Origin: Artocarpus heterophyllus
Lineage: Eukaryota; Streptophyta; Magnoliopsida; Rosales; Moraceae
Assembly: GCA_025403435.1 (NCBI GenBank)
Contig: CM046331.1
Coordinates: 26,474,693 to 26,538,692 of the forward strand
Direction: 5' to 3'
DNA: 64,000 nt
Shown: one piece after another, positions 23,131-33,708 of the stretch
Position numbering within the stretch: the stretch's first letter is position 1
How the letters are laid out: the number at the start of each line of letters is the position of its first letter
Program-made: the position numbers and the translations under genes
The notes under the pieces: model-generated
Database searches by the model: none
The model's input: the letters and a program-made list of their open reading frames with translations, nothing else
What the model was told of the DNA's origin: nothing

Positions 23131-23426
23131 GGCCTCCTTTGGTTTTTATTTTAGAATTTTTTGAAATATTTTTGCACGTTTTTCAAAGCAAAGGCTTGTT
23201 TGCTTTTGTTTATAATTTTTTTAAAAATATTTTCGTATATTTTTTTAGTCAAAAATTTTAAAAACATATTATATATTTTTTAAAATTAAATATTTTTACT
23301 TATTTTGAAAACAATATCAGACGGCCTTAAAATTTAAAAAACAATCCAAACATAATTCTCAAAAAAAATTTATTTTCTAAAACAAAAATATCTTTACTTA
23401 TTTTAAAAATAATACCAAGCGGCTCC
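23131..23426. mobile_element. Tourist-like MITE just upstream of MAA3
   Basis: The left end GGCCTCCTTTGGTTTTTATT and the reverse-complemented right end GGAGCCGCTTGGTATTATTT are imperfect inverted repeats, flanked by TTA on both sides (23128-23130 and 23427-23429). The 296-bp body is A/T-rich and partly self-complementary, with no coding potential. It lies 43 bp beyond the upstream ATG at 23088, so it sits in or right next to the MAA3 promoter. Confidence 0.7.
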
Positions 23427-23429
23427 TTA

Positions 23430-26135
23430 GTTTTCAGTAGTTTTAATATTAAAATAGCATAACATCAATTGTTGATTTTATTTTAAATTTTTGTGCATAA
23501 TTTTTTTAATATGTTTGGGGCTTTTTTAAACTCCAATCTAATTTTATAAAGAAAACAACGTTGAATACTTTCTCATGGACACCCTTATTAAAAATGTCAT
23601 CTTATTTTTAACTTTTCAAAACGCCCTTTTTCTTATTTTATTTTTTAAAATATTAATTATGTATTTACTATTTTACCTATTATAATTTAATCTCAAAAAT
23701 TAGAAACCCTAATTCTGTCTCTAATCTTCATGAGGGAGTGAGAAGGGAGGGCAACTTAGACTTTAAATAAATTATTAATTTCTAATAATAGGGCAATTTT
23801 AATAAGTGGTTTGTTGGCAGGCATTTTTAATAAGTTGGGAGCATTTAGGGCACATTCTTGTAAGTTGCCCAATTTTTATGGTGAAAATGCTCTGAATTAG
23901 AGGTTTTGTTACTAATGTCCAATCTGTTAATTATATGAGTAGACTAATTTTTCTATTAAAGTTTTAATTATAAGATTAGTTTATTAATTTTTGTTTAATT
24001 TTATTTCAGTTAAAAAATATTAAAATTTGGATGGAAAATATCATGTATTTCTTCTCAAGAGCTAAGGGGAAAATTGAACTCAAAAAAATTAAAAATAAAT
24101 AGCTAAATGCACATGAAAACAAAGTGTTGAGAGAAAGGTTATCGTGGGTTATGCATGTGTAGCTAGGGAGCATGCCTCTAGTTGGGAGGAACCATGAGGG
24201 GGTGTCGTCTGGAGTTTTGAGGGGTTATCGTCGAGGGCGTGTCATGGGAGCAAATAGGCATCATAAATGGGGCTTGTCGTGAGGGTAGGCATGTGTTGCA
24301 AAAAGGGTTGTCAATGGGTGGCAGAGGGATGCCAACAAGGCTATCACGAGATGGGACCACACCAAAATATGTGTCGTGGGATGGCCTATCATGGTATTGA
24401 GCAACAGGGTCGAGCACAGTCTAATTTGGTCCCAACCCGCCAGTTTGATCAAATTGGACCATTTTTCAATTTGGAGAAAATCAAGACCTTTTTATACTAT
24501 ATGAAACCATACAAGATTAGACATTACATGGTGGTTTTGGTTTGATCTGTACTGCAGTTTTGAGCTTATAATAAGTCCCCTAGTTTTTAGGCCAAATAGA
24601 AAAAATCTAAGTAACACTTTAAAGGTTTGTTTAGTTTTTTTTTTTTTTTTTTTTTAGAAATTGTAGCAAATAGCAAATTTTGCTATTCACTTAGTAAATA
24701 ACGTCACTTGTTTTTAAAATATAAAGAAGATAGCATATATTTAAGATTAGTCTTATTCATAAACTACCAAAAATACCCATATTTGTATTGTTGTACTTTT
24801 TTCTCCTTTCTCCTTTTTTTCCTTTTCTTCTTCCTCTCTCCCTCATTTTGGTCACTCTGTTTCTCCATCCTCTATCTCTTTCATCCCTTGTTTCTCTCTC
24901 CTCTCTCTCTTTCATCCTCTGTTTCTATCTTCGCTCTCTCATCCTCCTTTGACGGAAGCTTCACCAGAGATCTAAACGGTTGTCCTCACCATCTCGTTAG
25001 GTGGCTAACCTCAAGCACTGAAGCCTAATGCAATCTAAGGATGGTGGAGATCTTCGCCAAAGAAGACAGACTCATATTTCTCTGATGTTTATGTAGTCAC
25101 CAACAAGAAGAAAAAGCCAACATGTAATAGAGATCGCGACCATCAGCGTCTAAAAAGCCAAATCGCGACCACCTATGCACAAAGCTAGATTGCGGTGTAT
25201 CTGGTCTCACCGTCCTGTCACTAGCTCTTCATCTCCACCTCGCGCTTGCAATCGCTTACCCACTGCCATTGAAACTTTTCCCCTCAAATTTTATTCATCG
25301 CTTTTTCCATCGTAGACCTTGACCAATGCGACACAATTGATGTTTGCATATGTAATACCCACCTAATACAACTCTAAAACACCCAACTAATCATGCTAAG
25401 TAGTGTTACTTCTTGACATTTACTTATGTTATACTTGGTAAGTTATAAGAGTAAGCATAAGAATGAGGGCAAATTTGAACTTTTGAAAATCATCTCATTG
25501 ATGATATAACTACCATTCTCACCAAACCCATCTTGCTGGCCAAATATATATACAATACAATACATATCTCAAAATAGGTACAATCGAGTGCTAAAGTTAG
25601 CCATAACAGGTGCTCAAAATATACATATAACAGAGCCTCAAAATATCATGTTAGCTAGTCCATATACACAAGTCCACAAGCATCAGAAGTACATCAACCA
25701 ACCTTCTAGTCCTCAGTTAGAGTTGGAAAGTGCCCTCATCTACATCACCATAATTAAGTAAGCTAAAGCCTAGTAAGTAGAATCAATGCATAACATAATG
25801 ATAATGTGAATATGCATGAGCTTATGACTTAAAACCTTCATTTATGCCATTCATTTTACTTCATATTCTATTTGTTATCTTATGCACGTATTTAGGGTTT
25901 CTTAGATCGGGTGGTATCCTAGATACCTCATCAGACTTTGTGGCTACATCAATAATCATTTATGTCAATGTTGTCGTGTGAGGCAATAGTACATTAACAA
26001 TCTCCTCTTTTCTCTTGTGATCATCAAGGGAACATCCTTCACCGTAAGTCTCCATTAAAATAGTCTCCATCGAGACATAAAGGTCCAAATGTCTCCTTCT
26101 CACTTCTTATCATTACTTATCATTAAACCCGTCAC
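23430..26135. other. Intergenic repeat-like DNA, no gene seen
   Basis: The part 24120-24460 is unusually G-rich and built from loosely repeated GTCGTG/ATGGG-type words. Its frames on both strands (24178-24417, 24267-24545) have no known domain. The part 24780-25030 is a polypyrimidine tract followed by unrecognised sequence. The part 25330-26130 resembles antisense LTR DNA of plant gypsy elements but lacks recognisable ends. A short piece at 24650-24700 (TTGTAGCAAATAGCAAA) resembles the arm of the MITE at 37581-37872. Confidence 0.4.
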
Positions 26136-26274
26136 TGTTATGATGGGTGCTCTAAGGAACAAATATTTTATTTGTAATTAAAGACATTTTTGGATTAAAT
26201 GAATAAATAAATAATACTGTGAATATTTCATGTCTTAATAATGATCTTCATATTGTTTGTAGTGTTGCAAGAAC

Positions 26275-26510
26275 GGGCCGGCCCGGCCCGGCCCGTTCTC
26301 CTTAGGCCCACACGGCCCGCGGGCCAGGCCGGCCCGGCCTATGAATTTTGTGGGCCTGGCCAGGCCGGCCCATATTAAAAATAACTTGGCCCGGCCTGGC
26401 CTGTAGGCTAATTTTATATGGGCCGTGCCGTGGGCCGTGTCGGGCAGTGCCGTGGGCCTTAAATGGGCCGGCCCATCTTAGCCCATCATGGGTTTAAATG
26501 GGCCGACCCA
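26275..26510. repeat. Left subterminal GC-rich repeat array of the hAT element
   Basis: Overlapping copies of GGCCCGGCC, GGGCCGGCCCA and GGCCGTG make this the most GC-rich stretch of the neighbourhood. The matching right array is at 30215-30575. Their position directly inside the terminal inverted repeats is typical of hAT subterminal binding sites. Confidence 0.8.
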
Positions 26511-26758
26511 TCTAAGCATGTAATTTTTAATTTTTTTATTTTTAAATTTTTAAACATGTTAATAAATATAAAAGTTTGAATAGTTAAGGGAAATATAAAA
26601 AATGATATTTTATTTACAATTGCCTCATTAAAACCTTTCCAAGGAAAACCCAGTGGGACAAAACCTTGGTAAGGAAAAAAGAGTACAACCGGGATAATTA
26701 TATATTAGATGTTTACAAAATAAAAACAAAAAAAAACATAAAAAAATATTGTTCATAA

Positions 26759-28860
26759 TTAATTACAACGTATTACTCCCAGTGGGAGTATCAAAATGTC
26801 TAAACTTTCAAAGTTATCAACCCAATCATCTTGAACTTCTTGGCTTCTTCTACAAGCATCCTCCCAATCTTTGACGCACATTACTGCTTCCAGAATATCG
26901 TCACTCATACGTGCACGCCGTTCATCAAGTACTCTACCACTGCAACTAAATACTTGTTCACTTGCAACTGTGGATACTGGTATGGTTAGTATATCACAAG
27001 CCATTTTAGAGAGCATAGGAAAAGTTCTTGACTGTGATCTCCAAAATGACGAAAGATCAAACTTATTGAAATCATGACCACCACCTTGCTCATTGAAAAT
27101 GAATGCCGTAAAATTTGTTTCCAGATAGTTTTCCAATTCACTGCCTGTTGAAGATGTAGACGATGCACCGAAACCAAATCCGGTGTAGCTAATCATACTT
27201 GCCCATGAAGAACCATGTGGTACAAAAGTAGTATTTGCTAAAGGTGCAGGGGATATTGTTTGGCCTCCTCCATATTTTTCATTACATGCAGTAAATATGT
27301 TGTTAACTTTTGCTTGCACATTTTGAATGGTTATGATGTCAGAATGCACCCTTAATTTTCCCCTATACCCTTAAGCAAATATTCAACACCAGCTAATTTA
27401 ACTCTCGAATCCAATACAACAGCTATGCAATACAACGGTGGAACACGCTCCTAATATTTTTTGAATTTTTGTTCCATGAACTCAACAGATTCCTTAAACA
27501 TGTCAAAATCTCTATGCATGTCAAAGGTTGCAACAATGTCGTACAACTTATGTAATGCATGAGGAGATATGGGATAGTACACACCTGAGAGTTAGAGAGT
27601 GGCTTCATAAAAAACCTTTAAGAAATTGTAAAAGCATGAAGCAATTTGCCAATCAAATTCTTGAAGCAGCTCAGTTGGATTCTTCAAGTTGTAATACGCG
27701 GTTATGACCTCTTTGTATGGTAGGCATGCATTCAGCATCAAATATGTTGAATTCCATTAGTGTCCTATGTCAGTTGGAAGTTTTCTCGTTTTCATGCTTG
27801 CTCTTTTGCAAAGCTTAGCAAACTCTTCAATTCGAGAGCTAGAACTTGCTATGTAACCCAAGGCCGTTCGAATATTTTCCAAATAACCTTGAAACAATTT
27901 CATACCATCTTGAACATACAAGTTAATAATATGACAAGCACATCTTTGGTGAAAAAGTGTTTCGTCATGTTGTGGTCTCAATGTTGTTTTGAAAAGGTTA
28001 ATAGCAGCAGCATTAGCAGATGCATTATCAAATGTGATGCTCAAAACCTTTTTTTTAATGCCATAAAAATCAAAAACTTCCATGATGACATCATGAATGG
28101 CCTTGGCATCATGCGGATAAGGCATTGGTCGAAAAGCAATTAATCTTTTTTGAAAAGACCAATCTTTATCCACATAATATGCAGTTACACAGATATAACT
28201 AATTTTGGTACGACCTTCCCACAAATCAGATGTGCATGCAACAAATGCAGTGAATGAATTAAATTTAGTTACTAACTTTTCCCTCATTGAATGAAAAACT
28301 TTCATGGTGTCAGCTCTTGTGGTAGTTCTTGAAACACGCCTATATTGTGGATTATAGGCATTTTGAATGTACTCCTCAAAGGCTGGATCATCAGCAAGAC
28401 TAATTGGTTGTTGAGCACTAGCCAAATATCTAGCATACCATTCTCTTGCTCTTTGTTGGTCATATGACCAATTGGTAACACTACCATCAGGGCTAAATTG
28501 AAGTGTTTGTTGACTACAATCAACACCACCTACACCATGCTTAGCTTTGCATTTTTTGCGATGCCTCTCTAAGTGACTAGTGCTAGAAGAGGATTTACCT
28601 GTGTAGTCTTGTTTGCATACTTTGCAAATTGCGCGCTCTTCTGTTGCACCATGCTCGTTTGTACGTGTTACGAGATCAAAGTAATTCCAAACTGGTGAAG
28701 TTTGTTGAATTTTCCTTTTGCCCTTACGAGTGACTTCAGAGGAGCCATCAACTTGAGATAGCAAGTCAACTCTAATTTCTTCCAGTGGATCATTAAATTG
28801 TTCTTCTTCGTTGATCACCAAACGTGAAATGTTGGCTCTCCCTCTAGGTGATGTTGTCAT
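26759..28860 (-). pseudogene. BED-finger hAT transposase (RICESLEEPER-like), broken
   Basis: The reading frame begins near 28860 with MTTSPRGRANISR. It contains a BED zinc finger (VWNYFDLVTRT, then CKVCKQDY and a HLERHRKKC zinc-binding cluster), followed by the hAT core (ACTSDLWEGRTKISYICVTA, ITFDNASANAAAI, RCACHIINLYVQDG). The C-terminal dimerisation domain is at 27100-26860 (DILTIPVSTVASEQVFSCSG, ARMSDDILEAVMCVKDW). The frame is cut by stops at 27759-27757, 27594-27592 and 27453-27451, and by a one-base shift near 27365-27350. Flanking sequence stays collinear with the family, so these are decay mutations rather than introns. No functional transposase is expected. Confidence 0.9.
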
Positions 28861-29159
28861 AGCTTCAATAAAAAATAACAATAAATTAACGTAACATAAA
28901 AATTAAATAAAATAATTACACAATAAAATTAACTTATAACAATACAAAATTAATGAATAACAAATGAAATAAATTATACCTTCAAGTTTTTTTCCTTTCT
29001 AAAGAACTCTAAGTAATCTAAAAAACAAGACAATACATAAGATCTTAGAAGTTTGATGAATGTTCTACGTTTATTTATAGGTAAAAAAGTTTATTTTTTT
29101 ATTTTTTAAATCTTTTTTTTTATTTTTTTTCTTTCAAGTGTAACTTGATTAAACAATTC

Positions 29160-30130
29160 GCTGAAGACTTAACGTCTCAGCTTTACATATTGCAGGCTTT
29201 CCTTCTGAGCCTCTATGTTAGGCCTGCTCCTTTATAATTGCATAGGGGAATCTAATGCCATGTTCTCTCACGGATGAATATGGCATGCATAAATTATATA
29301 ATATTTAATTCTTATTATATTAAATGTATAGTATTTTGATGTGATGATACATGGCCTATAGACTCAATATCCGATTCTTAGCTTTGCTTCTCCAAAGCAA
29401 AGCATGCCTTATGTAAAAAACCTAAACTACCCTTATGTAAAATAAACTTGCATATAAAATTTTTGCCCAGGGGGCTCCACCCCCTACAACCCCCTTGGAG
29501 AGGGGTTTACCATCCCCCTTCCAACCCCCACGTTGACCTTACCGTGAGAGTCGATCCGCGTACAACCTCTGCGTAGGGGCAATCTGCGTCAGGGTAATAA
29601 TTAAGCTCCACACATACTAACAATGCCTACAAGAAAAAAATTTTAAAAATGCAAAGAAAAGAAAAAGAGCTTGTTAGGCCTATCGCAATGTGATGTGCAT
29701 GGGGGATCTAATGTTATGTTTACTCACGGGTGAATATGACATGTATATATATTATATAATATTTAATTCTTACATGTATTAAATAATATATATATTAAAT
29801 GTATAGTATTTTGATGTGATAATACATAACCTACAGATTTAGCATCTGATTCTCAACTTTACTTTTCAAAAGCAAAGCATGCCTACAAGGAAAAAATAAA
29901 AAAATAAAAAGAAATGAAAAGAGAAGAAAAAGAACTTGGCAGATGTATTGTGATGTGATTGCATTGGGGAAATCTCATGGCATATTCAATTATTCATTCA
30001 CGGGTGAATATGACATGTATATATATTATATAATATTTAATTCTTATATGTATTAAATAATATATATATTAAATGTATATTCTTTTGATGTGACAATACA
30101 TGACTTACAATGAGCCTTACATGACTTACT
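29160..30130. repeat. Three diverged direct repeats inside the hAT element
   Basis: A block of about 130 bp, containing TGAATATG-CATG-ATA, TTATATAATATTTAATTCTTA, AAATGTATA and TTTTGATGTGA-AATACAT, occurs at about 29265-29365, 29725-29850 and 29998-30110. Between the first two lies a C/G-run stretch (29469-29580) with GGGGGCTCCACCCCCTAC. None of this is coding. It fills the element between the transposase start and the right subterminal array. Confidence 0.7.
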
Positions 30131-30214
30131 AGGGAAGACCATACTCAGCCATGTTCACCCGTGAATGAACATGAAAAAATATATCTAAATATATATATAT
30201 ATATATGAAATTGG

Positions 30215-30575
30215 GCCACAATGGGTTAGTGGCCCATTGTGGCCCTGTATGGGCCTAGATGGGCCAGCCCATTGTGGGCCGGGATGGGCCGGCCCAACCT
30301 GGGCCGGTGGGCTGGCCCATTGTGGGCCTAGATGGGCCGGGATGGGCAGGCCCATTATGGGCCTAGACGGGATGGGCCGACCTATTATGGGCCTAGACGG
30401 GCAGGGCCGGGCCGAGCCAAGCCGGCCTAGCCCATGATTTTCCATGGGCCGTGCCGGGCCAGCCCATGGGCCAACATATATTGGCCCGGCCTGGCCCACA
30501 AGTATTTATGGGCCGAACGGCCCAGCCCATCACTGTATCAGGACGGGCTCGGGTCGGCCCACGGGCCCCGGCCCA
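30215..30575. repeat. Right subterminal GC-rich repeat array of the hAT element
   Basis: GGGCCTAGATGGGCC, GGGCCGGCCCA and CATTGTGGGCC words are repeated many times, giving open frames on both strands that are artefacts of the repeat. The array pairs with the one at 26275-26510. Confidence 0.8.
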
Positions 30576-32270
30576 TTGTTGCATCTCTAATTGTTTGCAT
30601 TATTATGTTTAAGCATTTAAGCAAACTTGTGTTCAATAATTATTATAACCAAATCTTAAGATTGGGAATATATTATGCAGTATAAATACGAGATCAAGAT
30701 TAATAATCTAAATTATGTAGTCTGCAATCTATGTATTTAGCTGGGCACATTACACATTGCAAGATTGTAATAGGGATCTAGGTTCAATTGAGTTAACAGT
30801 TTATCTAGGTTGTCGGAACGAATTGACTCCATAGCAAACACATCAGTGTGGATGACCTAATGGTGGTCTCACACTGGATTGGACCTAAAGTTTAATTGAT
30901 TTAACAATAATTCTGTTTATCTTAAATCAATTCACTTTGACAATCATCTATATATGATCTTAATCCTAAAGTGGATTCATGACTCCATGTTTGTAACTTG
31001 CATTTTTTGATATGCCAAAGGCAAGAGTTCCAATGATCGAAAGCTCCATTATGATAACTAGATGATTTTTCATTTGTATTTGTTATAAATTGAATTTTCT
31101 AAATAAGTGAAATAATGGAACTTTGAGATAAAACAATCGGAAGGTAAAACAGAAGTAAGTCATTCATCCGATTAAAGATAACTTATGGGAATACACGTAT
31201 GTATGAGAGGTCATGGACAAGATTAATAAATAAAAGTCTCGTAATATGATATATTATCAAGAGTACAGCTTTGGTTCTTTAGCAGAGTGACACTAAAGTT
31301 AATAATTAAAATTAATTTATCTGTTATTATTTTAGCTTGAAAAATGTATATCCATAAGATCCTAATGCTAGCTACAAATTCCTTAACTAGTTGTATAGAA
31401 TATAGTTAGCCATAGGTAATACAAGAGGTTACGCCAAACAGGTCCAATAACTTATCAGTGTACAAGCCTAATAATCTAATTAGACTGTGTATGGCACCAG
31501 GCCTAGTCATGCTAGATTGTTGACACCTATCAAAGGGATTCTCAAAATTAATTACATAATTAATTAATTTTAAAATAATATTTATTCAAATTTAATTGTT
31601 GAGATTTTGTGATAATTGATTATTTATATTTGAATAATTAATTTAAATCCTAATTGTATTGGAATTTGGATAAAGGATAATTATTCATAATTATTTAAAT
31701 TAGATAATTATCTTAGATAATTGAATTCTAATTTAAATAGAATTATTTGAGCAAGAATTATCTTGAATGATGCAGTCAATCACAAAATCTTACATTGTGA
31801 TTAGCTGGGATTCGAAATTTCCCTGATATGATGTTGGCGTGCATAGTTTTGGTGGGCCCTATGTGATTAGCGTGTAACTCCTATAGGAGGAGGGAGAAAA
31901 TTATCTCCTAATCCTGATAGACTTCTACATCCTCCAACTAACACTATAAATAGAGGTCTTTAGTCCTCATTTATCTTTAGATTGTTATTGTGCAACTTTA
32001 GAGAGTCAAGCTTTGATTATTCCCCTTTAGTGTTCTTAGTTCCTGAAGCACATAGTCTAGTTAGAAAGAGAGAAGTTGTGGTGGTATTTTATTAAGTTGT
32101 GTCTATGCACACAATGTTAGGAAGAAGAGGCATAAGTAGCATTTGGGATTGTTGTCGGCTTCTTTTAGAAGCAATTCTTGCATAATCTTGTGGTGGTTGT
32201 GCGTTTGTTAATGAGCTGAATCTTTGGATTATTTAACAAATTGTTACATAAAAAAGTAAAATTCAAAAGT

Positions 32271-32881
32271 AGGGGCCAGGGAACTTTTGGTTTTAACTTT
32301 CGAAAGAATCCATCAAAAGCAGCATGTAATTTAGGTGCAAATTACTAAAAAGTTACTACAATAATATTATAAGAAGACTACCCTTATATTTTTTCTCGTT
32401 TGAAACCCTTTTTCTCTAATCAATTTATTCCACGCCTCCTACGTCTCTTCTTCTTCCTTTTTTTTTTTTTTCTTATTTCCCCTTTTTCATTTGGGCTGCA
32501 AACATTTCCTTGTGTTAATGACATAAAAAGTAAGAAGAGATGTAATTTCAAGTCTTGTTCGCTTTCTTTCTCAATCAAAGATTTTTTTTCCTCTTCGTCT
32601 TTAATTCTCTCAATTGTTTTTTTATTTTCGATCGTGCTCCTCTTATTGATTTTTGGTGTTTTTTTTTTTTTTTTTGCTCTGATTTTGAAATTGGATGTCA
32701 AAATGATTTAAAGTCAAATGATATGGAAGGACCCAACTTTAAGATGGTTTATAATTTCTAAAACTAAAGTAAAATAATTATGGTTCAAATAGAATAAGAA
32801 AAAGGGAGAAATATCTAACCTTTAGAATTAAAATTTATTAAGCAAAAAAAGGAGGTTTAGGATGAAGAACTTGGAACTTAC
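32271..32881. other. Low-complexity intergenic DNA
   Basis: Pyrimidine-rich runs (32445-32480 and 32580-32680) produce open frames on both strands made of Phe/Leu/Ser or Lys/Arg/Glu. No gene is supported. Confidence 0.5.
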
Positions 32882-33705
32882 TGTTATACTAGGTACCTAA
32901 GGATTAAATAATATAATTGTTTTTACGACATTTAATTAATAAAGAATTATTATTTTTGTCATATATTAATATTGTCCTCTTTATGTTCATTTATATTGAA
33001 CATATGATAAGCAAACAAAAATTTAAAACCGTAATCTAAACTTTTAAGATCGTACATATGATAGACAGATTATGTGGAAAGACATAAATCTTCAAATAAC
33101 AGTCTAAATATAAAAGGTCCACAATCAAGGAAATAAAGTTGGGTACTTTATTCATATCACAATTGTTATGTTGCCTACATCCCTAACATGAGATGACTTG
33201 TCTTGGTCATCGGAGTAGGACTTCGTGGGTATAGACATTGGTATTGTCATTGGTGACAATATATTGGATCGGAACTAAAGTTGAATTGGTCTAGTTAATA
33301 ATTTCGCTTGACTAAATCAATTCATTTTAGACAATCATATGTGTTACATCTGAATCCTGAAATGAATTAATGAGTTTGTATTCTTGGCTTGTGTTTTTTG
33401 ATGTACCAAGGGGTGACATCCTAAATTTAACTAAAGGCACACATACCGGTACATTGAAGACATGACTCCTAATTGACTTAGACTCATTATTATAGATATA
33501 GAATCCATAGTTTTTTTTGTAGAGTTAGTGATATTCTCTTATAGGCATTATCCTGTAATTGAAAACCAAAGCAGTTCAACCATTTGGATACATATGTGTA
33601 ACCAAATGGTATACTATTTATATTGATTATGAATAGTAAGTATTCTAATGGTGAGATAAAGCAATATAAGATAATATAATAAGAACTTTGGTCGTTAACA
33701 ATGGC
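32882..33705 (+). mobile_element. Truncated LTR of the same copia-like family
   Basis: It starts with TGTTATACTAGG at 32882 and follows the solo LTR at 42369-40427: CCTCTTTATGTTCAT at about 32976, GGAATAAAGTTGGG-ACTTTATTCATAT around 33130-33160, TTTTTTGATGTACCAAGGGG at about 33395 and AACCAAATGGTATACT at about 33602. Homology stops at about 33700, where the MULE-like element begins. The fragment is about 0.8 kb of a family LTR of about 1.9 kb. Confidence 0.65.
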
Positions 33706-33708
33706 TCT

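Larger units (their letters stand above)
26260..30589 (-). mobile_element. hAT superfamily DNA transposon, 4,330 bp, with defined ends
   Basis: A perfect 8-base target duplication ATTGTTTG lies at 26252-26259 and 30590-30597. The left end TAGTGTTGCAAGAACGGGCC and the reverse-complemented right end TAGAGATGCAACAATGGGCC are imperfect terminal inverted repeats of hAT type (TAG-G-TGCAA). Both subterminal regions (26275-26510 and 30215-30575) are packed with GGCCCGGCCC / GGGCCGGCCC words, presumably transposase-binding repeats. The interior carries a broken transposase on the minus strand. The element sits inside a copia-like LTR and is therefore younger than that LTR. Confidence 0.93.
26136..32270 (+). 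mobile_element. Copia-like LTR (probably solo), split by a hAT insertion
   Basis: Starting at TGTTATGATGG (26136), the sequence matches by eye the start of the solo LTR at 42369-40427 (minus). The match resumes right after the hAT element: AAGCAAACTTGTG at about 30620, TCAATTCACTTTGACAATCAT at about 30926, and TTTTTTGATATGCCAAAGGCA at about 31005. A TATA box (CTATAAATAGAGG) lies at about 31943-31955, fitting an LTR promoter. The right end is uncertain (about 32270) and no target duplication or primer-binding site was found there. Confidence 0.5.

Noticed and set aside
27349..27757. Gap in the hAT transposase interpreted as an intron
   Set aside because: The intervening sequence translates collinearly with the transposase family apart from stops and one shift, so it is decayed coding sequence.
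30185..30685. Proline/Gly-rich open frames on both strands
   Set aside because: They come from the GGGCC repeats of the hAT subterminal array.
32400..32711. Open frames in a polypyrimidine stretch
   Set aside because: Opposite-strand frames of the same low-complexity sequence; no domain and no splice context.
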